This document shows, piece after piece, positions 5,879 through 13,542 of a stretch of 13,929 nt of DNA (position 1 is the stretch's first letter; each line of letters opens with the position of its first letter). The position numbers were made by a program, and so were the translations under genes. Source of the stretch: an uncultured Clostridia bacterium (lineage in GTDB: Bacteria > Bacillota > Clostridia > Christensenellales > Aristaeellaceae); the NCBI GenBank assembly GCA_946626395.1, contig CAMOUF010000025.1, forward strand, positions 1 through 13,929, given 5' to 3'. The notes below the pieces were generated by a model. It was not told the DNA's origin and ran no database searches. It saw nothing but the letters and a program-made list of their open reading frames with translations.

Positions 5879-5892
5879 GGAGGAGCGTTCAC

Positions 5893-5923
5893 AAAAGTGG
5901 AGAATAAGTGGCGGGAATAGGGG
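5893..5923 (+). promoter_or_regulatory. Candidate MraZ operator repeats
   Basis: AGTGG occurs at 5896-5900 and 5907-5911, and a weaker AGGGG at 5919-5923, so the unit recurs every 11 to 12 bases in A-rich context. MraZ proteins are known to bind short tandem G-rich repeats upstream of their own gene, roughly one per helical turn. The last repeat merges into the mraZ ribosome binding site. Assignment is by analogy. Confidence 0.5.
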
Positions 5924-5931
5924 GTGATTTC

Positions 5932-6471
5932 ATGGCGACCGAAAAAACCAACGGGGGCGACGCGGAAACGCAGCGTCCAGCGAATGCGGAAAATGCCATG
6001 GAATCCGCTGGGACCGCTCCATTTCTTGGTTTTACTGGGTCTTATCCCCACAGCATTGACGCCAAGGGCCGCATGATCATCCCCGCCGCGTTCCGGGACG
6101 CTTTGGGGGCGCGCTTCGCCGTGGCTCCTTCGCCGGACTATCAGGCGGTGGCGCTGTATCCCATTGCCGACTGGATCGCCAGACGGGATGCGCTGGTGGC
6201 GCTGGTAAAGAAAAAGCCGGTGGCCCAGCCCTTCCTGGACGAGTTCACCCGCTACAGCTATACCGACTGCGAGGCCGACGCTCAGGGCAGGCTGCTGCTG
6301 CCCCAGCGCATCCGCGCCTGGAAGCTGGGCGACGCCAGAGACGTGGATGTGTCCGGCTCCTTTGACCATATCCGCATCATTCCCGCCGCTAAGGGCCTGG
6401 AGCAGGATCGGCTGTTTGAAGAAAAGTATCCCGATCCGCTGGCCTTCCTGACGGCGCTGCAGGAAGAATAA
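5932..6471 (+). CDS. mraZ: Transcriptional regulator MraZ, N-terminally extended
   Basis: MraZ is the DNA-binding regulator at the head of most dcw clusters and assembles as a ring of SpoVT-AbrB folds. This 179-residue protein shows both half-domains: the first with DAKGRMIIP from residue 43, the second with DAQGRLLLP from residue 116, matching the conserved DxxxR signatures. The usual protein begins almost directly at the FxGxYxHxID block, found here at 34-43. This one therefore carries about 33 extra residues, hydrophilic and rich in Ala, Asn, Glu and Thr. The start at 5932 is supported by GGGGGTGAT just upstream; a later ATG at 5998 would give a more normal length but lacks a ribosome binding site. 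The usual partner rsmH does not follow. Confidence 0.93.
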   Translation: MATEKTNGGDAETQRPANAENAMESAGTAPFLGFTGSYPHSIDAKGRMIIPAAFRDALGARFAVAPSPDYQAVALYPIADWIARRDALVALVKKKPVAQPFLDEFTRYSYTDCEADAQGRLLLPQRIRAWKLGDARDVDVSGSFDHIRIIPAAKGLEQDRLFEEKYPDPLAFLTALQEE

Positions 6472-6495
6472 TAGGAAAACATGTTCAGTTCATGA

Positions 6496-6588
6496 AAGTT
6501 CCGCGTTCTAAGCTGAATTTGTTCACAGCAATATGACGTGTCAATGCAGTGTGTGACTATATTCCTTAGAACTTAAAACTTGGAACTT
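6496..6588. repeat. Inverted repeat in the mraZ-ftsL gap
   Basis: GTTCTAAG (6505-6512) pairs with CTTAGAAC (6565-6572), and outside it AAGTTCC (6496-6502) pairs with GGAACTT (6582-6588); the right arm carries seven to eight extra bases between the two blocks. The loop is 52 bases. The left side has four spaced GTTC units (6483, 6488, 6498, 6505), similar in style to the GTTC-rich arm of the element at 1138-1235. No protein gene lies in this 202-base gap. Confidence 0.6.
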
Positions 6589-6673
6589 ACAACGAAAATA
6601 TTGATTTGCAGGCGATCTTTCCTGAACAGAGAGAAAAACCTGTTCTAAATCCATGTGAAGGGGGAATATACTG

Positions 6674-7216
6674 ATGCATAAGGGGAAAGGCGGTCAGTAT
6701 GTATCGGCTGGAGTCCAGGGCACGCCGGGCGTAAAGTTTGACGTGCGCAGCAATGTGCGTCTGCCGGACTCGGAAGCCGGGGCAGCCTGGCGGGAAGAAG
6801 GCAGGCCGCAGCCTTATTATGCGGAAAACGTGTGCCCTCTGCCCCGTCAGCCCAGGACGGTGCCGCTGAACACGGCCATGATCGCGCTGTGCGTGCTGTT
6901 TGTGTTTTTCGGCACGGTGGTGCTGGTCAAATCCAGCCGACGGGCCGAGCTGTCCAAGCAGATCAGCGATATTGAAGTTTCCATTCTGGATCGCGCCGCG
7001 AAAAACGCGGAGCTGGAAATTGGCCTGGCAGAGGCCCGGGATTCTGTGCGCATCGGCTATGACGCGGCGCAGAAGCTGCATATGGTGGCAACCGCCAGCG
7101 AAGCGCCCGTTACCGTGACCGCCCCGAGCACCCGGCCCTTTGGGGAAGAGGGCACCCTTCAGGAGGGAACCGTGTTCGGCTCCGTCCAGAGTGCCCAGAT
7201 CATCGGCAGCCGATAA
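6674..7216 (+). CDS. ftsL: FtsL-like septum protein
   Basis: This 180-residue predicted bitopic membrane protein has the topology of FtsL, the small division protein that with FtsB/DivIC activates FtsW and the division PBP. Residues 1-63 are a hydrophilic cytoplasmic arm, 64-86 a single membrane helix, and 87-125 a heptad-like coiled coil outside the membrane. The block RIGYDAAQKLHMV (126-138) resembles the conserved end of the FtsL/DivIC domain, where an alpha helix leads into a GMV-type turn. The last 40 residues are a Ser/Thr/Pro/Gly-rich tail. Sequence conservation in this family is poor, so position just before the class B PBP gene carries weight in the call. The ATG has AAGGGGG about nine bases upstream. 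Confidence 0.78.
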   Translation: MHKGKGGQYVSAGVQGTPGVKFDVRSNVRLPDSEAGAAWREEGRPQPYYAENVCPLPRQPRTVPLNTAMIALCVLFVFFGTVVLVKSSRRAELSKQISDIEVSILDRAAKNAELEIGLAEARDSVRIGYDAAQKLHMVATASEAPVTVTAPSTRPFGEEGTLQEGTVFGSVQSAQIIGSR

Positions 7217-7230
7217 CGGATTTGTTTTCG

Positions 7231-7244
7231 CCTGCCGCGGCAGG
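7231..7244. repeat. Perfect 14-bp palindrome touching the PBP ribosome binding site
   Basis: CCTGCCGCGGCAGG is self-complementary and can form a five-bp hairpin with a CGCG loop. Its right arm runs directly into GGGGGGAG (7243-7250), the only ribosome binding site before the ATG at 7253. Folding could modulate initiation of the PBP gene; the effect is inferred. Confidence 0.5.
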
Positions 7245-7252
7245 GGGGAGAC

Positions 7253-9382
7253 ATGCGCGCAGGACTGAAAACCAGGAAACGGCTGCTGCTGACGCTGGCG
7301 GCGCTGACGGCACTGTTTTTTCTTATTGTAATCAGGATCGGCAGCCTGGCCACCGTGCAAAGCCAGGCCCTCACGGCCCGGGGCGTGCGCCAATGGACCC
7401 GGGAGGGCGTGGTGACGGCCCGGCGGGGCGCGATTCAGGACGCCAACGGCGATGTGCTGGCCCTGTCGGCCTCGGCTTATATCGTGTCGGCCAATCCCCA
7501 ATTGGTGGAGGACGCCCACGCTTTTTCCCAGCTCCTGGGGCCTCTTCTCAACGCCGACCCGGAAACCATGGAACGGAAGCTGAGCAATCAAAAGCTGGCT
7601 TCCGTCATTTTAAAAAGGCAGGTTTCCCGGGAAACGGTGGATCAGATCCGGCAGCTTCGCGCGGAAAATCCGCAAATCAAGGCCCTTTTGCGCGGAATTT
7701 CATTTGACGAAGACGCCAGAAGGGTGTATCCTAAAGGAGACCTGCTTTCCCAGGTGCTGGGGCTGACAAACGTGGATTCCGTGGGCCAAAGCGGCCTGGA
7801 AAGCCTGTATGAGGAATTGCTTCGGGGAACGCCCGGGGCCCTGCGCACGGAGGTGGACGCCCGCTCCCGGCTGCTGCCGGACGGGAAAACCGCCTATACC
7901 CCGCCAAAGACCGGCTATACCCTGCGCCTGACGGTGGACAGCGCCATTCAGGGCGTGGTGGAAAAGGCCATGCGGGAATGCCTGGCGGTGAACAATGCCG
8001 CGTCTGTCCAGTGCGTGGTGATGGATGTGAACACTGGCGCGGTGCTGGCCATCTGCATGAAGCCGGACTACGATCCCAATGACCCGCCCAGGAACGATGT
8101 GGAGCTGCTCAATCAGCTCATGCGCATCACCGCCGTCACGGACGTGTACGAGCCCGGCTCCACCTTTAAAATGCTCACCTGCTCCGCCGCCCTGGACAGC
8201 GGCGCCGCGTCCCTTTCCGACACCTTCAATTGTTCTGGGGCCATCATGGTGGACGGCGACCGCATCCGCTGCTGGAAATCCAGCCACGGGCATCAGGATC
8301 TGCCCGCCGCTCTGGCCAACAGCTGCAACCCTGCTTTCGTGACCTTGGCCCTGCGTATGGGCACGGATACCTTTTACCAGTATCTGCGCGCCTTTGGGCT
8401 GGGGGTGAAAACCGGCATTGATCTGCCGGGGGAGAGCGGGGGCATCCTGATCAATTCCCGGTATGTGAAAAATGTGGATCTGGCCCGCATCGGCTTTGGC
8501 CAAAGCGTGGCCGTGACCCCCATCCAATTGATCACCGCCGCCTGCGCGGTGGTCAACGGCGGCCGGCTCATGAAGCCCTATATCGTGAAAGAGGTATTGG
8601 ACGCAGACGGCCGGGTGGTGGACCGCACGGCTCCCACGGTGGTGGCTCATCCCATCCGCCCCGAAACCAGCGCCGTCATGCGGACACTGCTGGAAAACGT
8701 GGTGGAAAACGGGGGCGGCAAAAACGCCGCCGTGCCGGGCTTCCGCATCGGGGGCAAAACCGGCACCGCCCAGGTCTATAAGGAAGGCCGGGTGGTGTCC
8801 AACGTGCACATCGGCTCCTTCCTGGGCTTTGCGCCCATGGACCAGCCACGGTTCGCCGTGCTGGTGACGGTGAACGAGGCCCAGGTGCCTGTGGATTACG
8901 GCAGCACCACCGCCGCGCCCTTCGCCGGGCAGATCATGGAAGAGATCCTGAACTGTCTGGGCGTCAGGAAAAGCGACCCCAAAGCCACCGAAGCGCCCCA
9001 GGTTTCGGTGCCGGATGTGAAGGGAATGACGGTTGCAAAGGCGCAGAAAGCCCTGTCGGAGGCCCAGCTTTTGTATGAGACTGACGGCCTGACCCAGACT
9101 GTTTCCGACCAGGCTCCGGCGGCCGGCGCGAAAATGCTTGCAGGCAGCAAGGTCATGCTGTATACTTATGACAATGAACCCCTGCAGCCCATGGATCTTC
9201 TGTCCGTGCCCAGCGTGAAGGGACTGTCCATGGTGGAGGCCGGGCGGCAATTGCGGGCCAGGGGATTCGATATGGAAATTTCGGGCAGCGGCCTGGCCGT
9301 GCGCCAGGAGCCGGGGGCGGGCAGCTACGCCCCTCCCGGGACCCGGGTGAAGGTGGTTTTTGCGTTGCCGCTGTCCCCATGA
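7253..9382 (+). CDS. Class B penicillin-binding protein with two PASTA domains (FtsI/SpoVD type)
   Basis: This 709-residue peptidoglycan DD-transpeptidase is anchored by one N-terminal helix (about residues 11-30) with the catalytic part outside the membrane. After the dimerisation region (about 50-215, with RRGAIQDANGDVLA and GxxGLE blocks) comes the transpeptidase domain with the active-site Ser303-Thr-Phe-Lys306 (SxxK), Ser357-Cys-Asn359 (SxN) and Lys502-Thr-Gly (KTG). Two PASTA domains follow at roughly 585-640 and 651-705, as in SpoVD and PbpB of Bacillus and the PBP2x class. It is the only PBP here, next to ftsL and upstream of an ftsW-type gene, so a role in septal (possibly also spore cortex) wall synthesis is likely. 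FtsI and SpoVD cannot be told apart from sequence alone. Confidence 0.95.
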   Translation: MRAGLKTRKRLLLTLAALTALFFLIVIRIGSLATVQSQALTARGVRQWTREGVVTARRGAIQDANGDVLALSASAYIVSANPQLVEDAHAFSQLLGPLLNADPETMERKLSNQKLASVILKRQVSRETVDQIRQLRAENPQIKALLRGISFDEDARRVYPKGDLLSQVLGLTNVDSVGQSGLESLYEELLRGTPGALRTEVDARSRLLPDGKTAYTPPKTGYTLRLTVDSAIQGVVEKAMRECLAVNNAASVQCVVMDVNTGAVLAICMKPDYDPNDPPRNDVELLNQLMRITAVTDVYEPGSTFKMLTCSAALDSGAASLSDTFNCSGAIMVDGDRIRCWKSSHGHQDLPAALANSCNPAFVTLALRMGTDTFYQYLRAFGLGVKTGIDLPGESGGILINSRYVKNVDLARIGFGQSVAVTPIQLITAACAVVNGGRLMKPYIVKEVLDADGRVVDRTAPTVVAHPIRPETSAVMRTLLENVVENGGGKNAAVPGFRIGGKTGTAQVYKEGRVVSNVHIGSFLGFAPMDQPRFAVLVTVNEAQVPVDYGSTTAAPFAGQIMEEILNCLGVRKSDPKATEAPQVSVPDVKGMTVAKAQKALSEAQLLYETDGLTQTVSDQAPAAGAKMLAGSKVMLYTYDNEPLQPMDLLSVPSVKGLSMVEAGRQLRARGFDMEISGSGLAVRQEPGAGSYAPPGTRVKVVFALPLSP

Positions 9383-9410
9383 AACCCGTAGAAACGGAGT
9401 GAAACAAAGC

Positions 9411-10868
9411 ATGTTGTTATCGGTGTTGGCCAAGGCCGCGGAGCAGGAAGTGCTGGAAATCCGCGGGGATTGTGAAATCGGCTCCATGAGCCTGGACAGC
9501 CGGAAGGCGCTGGACCGCGGCCTGTATTTCTGTATTCCCGGGGCGCGTTTTGACGGCCATTCCTTCGCCCCTCAGGCGGTGGAAAACGGGGCAGTGGCCC
9601 TGGTGGTGACCCATTTCCTGGAGGATATGTCCATTCCCCAGGTGCGGGTGAAGAACGTGCGCGCGGCCATGAGCCATATGGCGGCGGAGTTTTTCGGCCA
9701 TCCCGACCGGGAAATGAAGCTGCTGGGGGTGACCGGCACCAAGGGCAAAACCACCACCAGCTATCTGATCAAGGCCATCATGGAGGAAGCAGGCTATTCC
9801 GTGGGCCTCATCGGCACCACCGGCAATATGATCGGCGGCCAGTACATCAAAAGCGAATTCACCACCCCCGAGCCCATTGACTTTTTCCGCACTCTGCGGG
9901 CCATGCGGGATGCGGGGGTCACGGTGGTGAGCATGGAGGTGTCCGCCCACGCCATCGAAATGGGCCGCCTGGCGGGGGTGCATTTTGAGGCGGGCTGCTA
10001 TACCAATTTAAGCCAGGATCATCTGGACCTGTTCGGCACCATGGAGCGGTATTTCCAGTGCAAAAAGTCCTTCTTTAGGCCGGAGTGGATTTCCAACGCC
10101 GCCATCAACGTGGACGACGACACCAGCGCCGATATTTTAAAGGACATTGCCGTGCCCCATTCCACCTTCGGCATCTGCAACAACGCCGATATTTTTGCCC
10201 GGGATATTGAAATCACGGAAAACGGCGTCAGCTTTATCATGAAGCTGTTTGACGTGAACGAAATCCCCGTGAAGCTGCATCTGACGGGCATGTTCAACGT
10301 GTACAACGCCCTGGCCGCGGCGGCGGTGGGCCTGATCATGGGGGTCGCCCCGGAAACCATTACTGCCGCTCTGGAAAAGGTGAAGGGCGTGCCGGGCCGG
10401 GCCGAGGTGCTGGATACCCATACGCCCTATAAAGTGATCCTGGACTACTCCCATTCCCCGGATGCCCTGGAGAATATTTTGACCGCCGTGCGGGAATTTG
10501 CCCGGGGACGGGTGATTTCCCTGTTCGGCTGCGGCGGCGACCGGGACCATTTAAAGCGCCCCATCATGGGCGAAATCAGCGGCAGGCTGGCGGACTTTTC
10601 CATCCTCACCAGCGATAACCCCCGCACCGAAAACCCCCAGGATATTCTGGACGCCATTGAGGAGGGCATCCGCCCCACCGGCGGGCAGTATACCGTGATC
10701 GAAAACCGGCGGGAGGCCATCCGCTATGCCCTGAATATGGGCCGGGAGGGAGACATCATCGTGCTGGCGGGCAAGGGCCATGAAACCTACCAGGAAATCA
10801 TGGGGGTCAAGCGTCCCTTTGATGAAAAGGTGGTCGTGGCGGAATTGCTGAAGGAAATCAAAGCGTAA
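9411..10868 (+). CDS. murE: UDP-MurNAc-L-Ala-D-Glu ligase, meso-diaminopimelate-adding
   Basis: This cytoplasmic Mur ligase of 485 residues adds the third amino acid of the peptidoglycan stem peptide with ATP. The N-terminal domain shows the LDSR block (28-31) that binds UDP-MurNAc. The central domain has the ATP loop GVTGTKGKTTT (106-116), TTPEP at 151-155, HLDLFGTMERYFQCKK with the probable carbamylated Lys218, and the HSPDALENIL region. In the C-terminal domain DNPR (402-405) followed by TENP matches meso-diaminopimelate ligases; lysine-adding enzymes lack this arginine. The ATG at 9411 is preceded by GGAGTG ten bases upstream and lies 28 bases after the PBP stop. murF, often next, is absent. 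Confidence 0.97.
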   Translation: MLLSVLAKAAEQEVLEIRGDCEIGSMSLDSRKALDRGLYFCIPGARFDGHSFAPQAVENGAVALVVTHFLEDMSIPQVRVKNVRAAMSHMAAEFFGHPDREMKLLGVTGTKGKTTTSYLIKAIMEEAGYSVGLIGTTGNMIGGQYIKSEFTTPEPIDFFRTLRAMRDAGVTVVSMEVSAHAIEMGRLAGVHFEAGCYTNLSQDHLDLFGTMERYFQCKKSFFRPEWISNAAINVDDDTSADILKDIAVPHSTFGICNNADIFARDIEITENGVSFIMKLFDVNEIPVKLHLTGMFNVYNALAAAAVGLIMGVAPETITAALEKVKGVPGRAEVLDTHTPYKVILDYSHSPDALENILTAVREFARGRVISLFGCGGDRDHLKRPIMGEISGRLADFSILTSDNPRTENPQDILDAIEEGIRPTGGQYTVIENRREAIRYALNMGREGDIIVLAGKGHETYQEIMGVKRPFDEKVVVAELLKEIKA

Positions 10869-10899
10869 AGAAACGCATCAACGCGAGAGGGGTACAGGC

Positions 10900-12018
10900 A
10901 TGCTGTTATACGATTTGATTGCCATGGTGTGCGCCATGGCGGTGGTGCTGCTGGTGATGCCCAAGTTTCTGCCGTTCTTAAAGAAGCTCAAGTTCGGCCA
11001 GACCATTTATGATCTAGGCCCCAAGGCCCACCTGGCCAAGCAGGGCACCCCCAACATGGGCGGCATCGTCACAGCGCTGGCCACCGTGCTGGTGACCGTG
11101 GTGATCACTGTGATCGTGGGGATCAGGAAGGGCTGGAGCTTTGGCCGCGTGAATTCTCTTTGGCCGCTTTTGTTCATCACCGTGGGCTGTATGGCCCTGT
11201 TCGGCTTCCCGGACGATTACATCAAAGACGTAAAAAAGGATCATGAGGGCCTCAAGCCCAAGCAAAAGCTGATCGGGCAGATGATTATCGGCCTGGTCTT
11301 TTCCTTCTTCTGCTATCAGCGTCTGGGCAGCGACGTGATCATTCCCTTTACGGGCAAAACCTGGAATTTGGGCATTTTCTATATCCCTATCATGACGGTG
11401 CTGGTGATGTTCATTACCAACAGCGCCAATTTGCAGGACGGGGTGGACGGCATTCTTTCTTCCGTCACGGTGGTTGGCATGGCGGCCTATGGGTTCATTG
11501 CCGGTTCCATGGGCTATGCCCTGTGCATGGGCTGGGGCAGCGGGGGAGACACCGTTCTATCCCTGGCGTTCCCTTCTCTGCAAAGCGCCGTATCCTCTGC
11601 ATCCAGGACGGAATCCTGGTTCACGCCCATCGCCATTCTGTGCTTTGCCCTGGCTGGGGCCAGCATCGGCTTCCTGCGCTATAACCGCCACCCGGCCAAA
11701 ATCTTCATGGGCGACACCGGCTCCATGTTCATCGGCGGGGCCATGGTGGGGGTGGCCATGCTGACCAAGACCCAGTTTCTGCTGCTTCTGATTTCCTTTA
11801 CCTGCATCATGAGCAGCGTGTCCGTGATGATCCAGCAGACGTATTTCAAGTATACCAGAAAGAAATACGGCGAAGGCCGCCGCATTTTCAAAATGACGCC
11901 GCTCCATCACCATTTTGAGCTCAGCGGCATGAAGGAAAACCAGATCGTGCTGATGTACGCCCTGGTGACGCTGGCCCTGTCGGTGATCGCGGTGCTGAGC
12001 ATGATTTCGTATTTTTAA
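10900..12018 (+). CDS. mraY: Phospho-MurNAc-pentapeptide transferase
   Basis: MraY is the integral membrane enzyme that moves phospho-MurNAc-pentapeptide from UDP to undecaprenyl phosphate, making lipid I. This 372-residue copy has about ten hydrophobic helices. Catalytic loops are visible as KAHLAKQGTPNMGG (42-55), FGFPDDY with Asp105/Asp106, NSANLQDGVDG (174-184), FMGDTGS with Asp272 (269-275) and PLHHHFELSG with the His cluster at 336-338. It is somewhat longer than the Bacillus enzyme; the extra length includes a hydrophilic loop near residues 206-242 rich in Ser and Gly. The gene starts 31 bases after murE behind a GAGAGGGG ribosome binding site and is followed by murD 15 bases after its stop. 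Confidence 0.97.
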   Translation: MLLYDLIAMVCAMAVVLLVMPKFLPFLKKLKFGQTIYDLGPKAHLAKQGTPNMGGIVTALATVLVTVVITVIVGIRKGWSFGRVNSLWPLLFITVGCMALFGFPDDYIKDVKKDHEGLKPKQKLIGQMIIGLVFSFFCYQRLGSDVIIPFTGKTWNLGIFYIPIMTVLVMFITNSANLQDGVDGILSSVTVVGMAAYGFIAGSMGYALCMGWGSGGDTVLSLAFPSLQSAVSSASRTESWFTPIAILCFALAGASIGFLRYNRHPAKIFMGDTGSMFIGGAMVGVAMLTKTQFLLLLISFTCIMSSVSVMIQQTYFKYTRKKYGEGRRIFKMTPLHHHFELSGMKENQIVLMYALVTLALSVIAVLSMISYF

Positions 12019-12033
12019 GCGAGGTGAAGCGCT

Positions 12034-13407
12034 TTGCGCAATCAGGAATTGTGGGCTAAAAAAAACGTGCTTATCGTGGGCATGGCCCGCAGCGGCATTG
12101 CCGCCGCCCAATTGTTGTGTCAGGCGGGGGCCCATGTGGCCGTCAATGATATGAAACCCCGGGAAGCCTTTGGGGAGAAGCTGGATGTTTTAAACGGCCT
12201 GCCTATTGAATTCCGCCTGGGAGAGGACGGCATTGACGCACTGAACGGCCGGGATATCCTGGTCATCAGCCCCGGGGTGCCCATTGATGCGCCCATTGTG
12301 AAGGTGGCTAAGGAAAAGGGAATTCCCGTCACCGGGGAAATGGAAATGGCTTCCACCCTGCTTCAAGGCGCCTTGGTGGCCGTCACCGGCACCAACGGGA
12401 AAACCACCACCGTCTCCCTGCTGGGGGCGATTTTTGAGGCCGCCGGGAAGGTGACCCACGTGTGCGGCAACATCGGGTATCCCCTGTCCGCCGCGGTGCT
12501 GGAAAGCAAATATGACCATGTGGTGGTGGCGGAGGTTTCCTCCTTCCAGCTGGAAACCACCCAAACCTTCCATCCCCTGTCCGCCGCCGTGCTGAACGTG
12601 ACGGAAGATCATCTGAACCGCCACGGCACCATGGCGGTCTATACCGGGCTCAAGCGGCATATCTTTGATGGGCAGGATGAAGAGGATTATGCTGTGCTCA
12701 ACTGGGACGACGCCGCCTGCCGGGAAATGGCCAAGGGCTTAAAAAGCCGCGTGCTGTTTTTCTCCCGGCTCAGCGAAGTGCCCCAGGGCGCTTTCGTGCG
12801 GGACGGGAAAATCATCGTCCGTCTGGACGGCCGGGAGAAGGCCGTCTGCGACGCGGAAGAGCTGAAAATTCCCGGCCCCCATAACCTGGAAAACGCACTG
12901 GCCGCCGCGGCTATGGCCTTCTCCCGGGGCGTGCCCGCGCCGGTGATCCGCCAGGCCATGCGCACCTTCCAGGGAGTGGAGCACCGGATCGAGTTTACCA
13001 GGGAGCTGGACGGCGTCCGCTACATCAACGACAGCAAGGGAACCAACGTGGATTCCACCATCAAGGCGGTGCAGAGCATGAAGGCCCCTACCGCCATCAT
13101 TTTGGGCGGCTACGACAAGCATGTGTCCTTTGATCCCCTGGCGGATGAGATCGTGAAAACCCCGCTGATTGAACACTGCGTGCTCATCGGCGTCACCGCG
13201 CCCCAGATCGAAGCGGCCCTGAAAAAGGCGGGCTATACCGCCATCCACCATGCCGCCTCCATGCAGGAAGCCGTCGAAATGTGCCGCGCCCTGTCCCGGC
13301 CCGGCGGCAACGTGCTTCTGTCTCCCGCCTGCGCGTCCTTTGATATGTTTGAGGACTACGAGCAGCGGGGCAGGATTTTCAAGCAGATCGTGATGGACCT
13401 GAAGTAA
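12034..13407 (+). CDS. murD: UDP-MurNAc-L-alanine:D-glutamate ligase
   Basis: This 457-residue cytoplasmic Mur ligase adds D-glutamate to UDP-MurNAc-L-alanine, the second residue of the stem peptide. Visible features are an N-terminal Rossmann-like start with VLIVGMARSG (12-21), the ATP loop GTNGKTTT (119-126), EVSSFQLE (167-174), NVTEDHLNRHG (188-198), NDSKGTN at the start of the C-terminal domain, and LLSPACASFDMF near the end, where MurD normally binds the glutamate. The start codon is TTG at 12034, supported by GAGGTGA (12021-12027) six bases upstream. It is the last gene before a nested hairpin with a T run, so expression of the following ftsW may be attenuated. Confidence 0.97.
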   Translation: MRNQELWAKKNVLIVGMARSGIAAAQLLCQAGAHVAVNDMKPREAFGEKLDVLNGLPIEFRLGEDGIDALNGRDILVISPGVPIDAPIVKVAKEKGIPVTGEMEMASTLLQGALVAVTGTNGKTTTVSLLGAIFEAAGKVTHVCGNIGYPLSAAVLESKYDHVVVAEVSSFQLETTQTFHPLSAAVLNVTEDHLNRHGTMAVYTGLKRHIFDGQDEEDYAVLNWDDAACREMAKGLKSRVLFFSRLSEVPQGAFVRDGKIIVRLDGREKAVCDAEELKIPGPHNLENALAAAAMAFSRGVPAPVIRQAMRTFQGVEHRIEFTRELDGVRYINDSKGTNVDSTIKAVQSMKAPTAIILGGYDKHVSFDPLADEIVKTPLIEHCVLIGVTAPQIEAALKKAGYTAIHHAASMQEAVEMCRALSRPGGNVLLSPACASFDMFEDYEQRGRIFKQIVMDLK

Positions 13408-13426
13408 AAAACGTTCAATAATTCAG

Positions 13427-13495
13427 AAAGCAAAGTACAGATGGAAGTGTTCCCGCTGATAGCGGCGGGCAGGAACATCGGTGCTTTGCTTTTTT
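13427..13495 (+). terminator. Nested terminator or attenuator between murD and ftsW
   Basis: The outer stem AAAGCAAAG/CTTTGCTTT (13427-13435 with 13484-13492) runs into a T tract to 13495. Inside are TGTTCC/GGAACA (13448-13453 with 13472-13477) and CCGCT/AGCGG (13453-13457 with 13461-13465), with an alternative pairing CCCGC/GCGGG. The compound form is larger than a simple terminator and may be a regulated one. It starts 20 bases after the murD stop. Confidence 0.8.
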
Positions 13496-13542
13496 AATGG
13501 TCAAAATTCCTGTTCCCTTTTCCCAAGAAAGGATGCTTTGCG

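Noticed and set aside
6624..6645. GAACAG and CTGTTC flanking ten bases, considered as an SOS box
   Set aside because: The Gram-positive LexA site has the half-sites four bases apart; this spacing does not fit, so it is at most a weak hairpin.
6587..7591. A 334-codon open frame on the minus strand
   Set aside because: It is antisense to the ftsL-like gene and the start of the PBP gene and has no recognisable domain.
7700..9487. A 595-codon open frame on the minus strand
   Set aside because: It lies wholly opposite the PBP and murE genes, is His/Gly-rich as expected from the antisense of GC-rich codons, and shows no motif.
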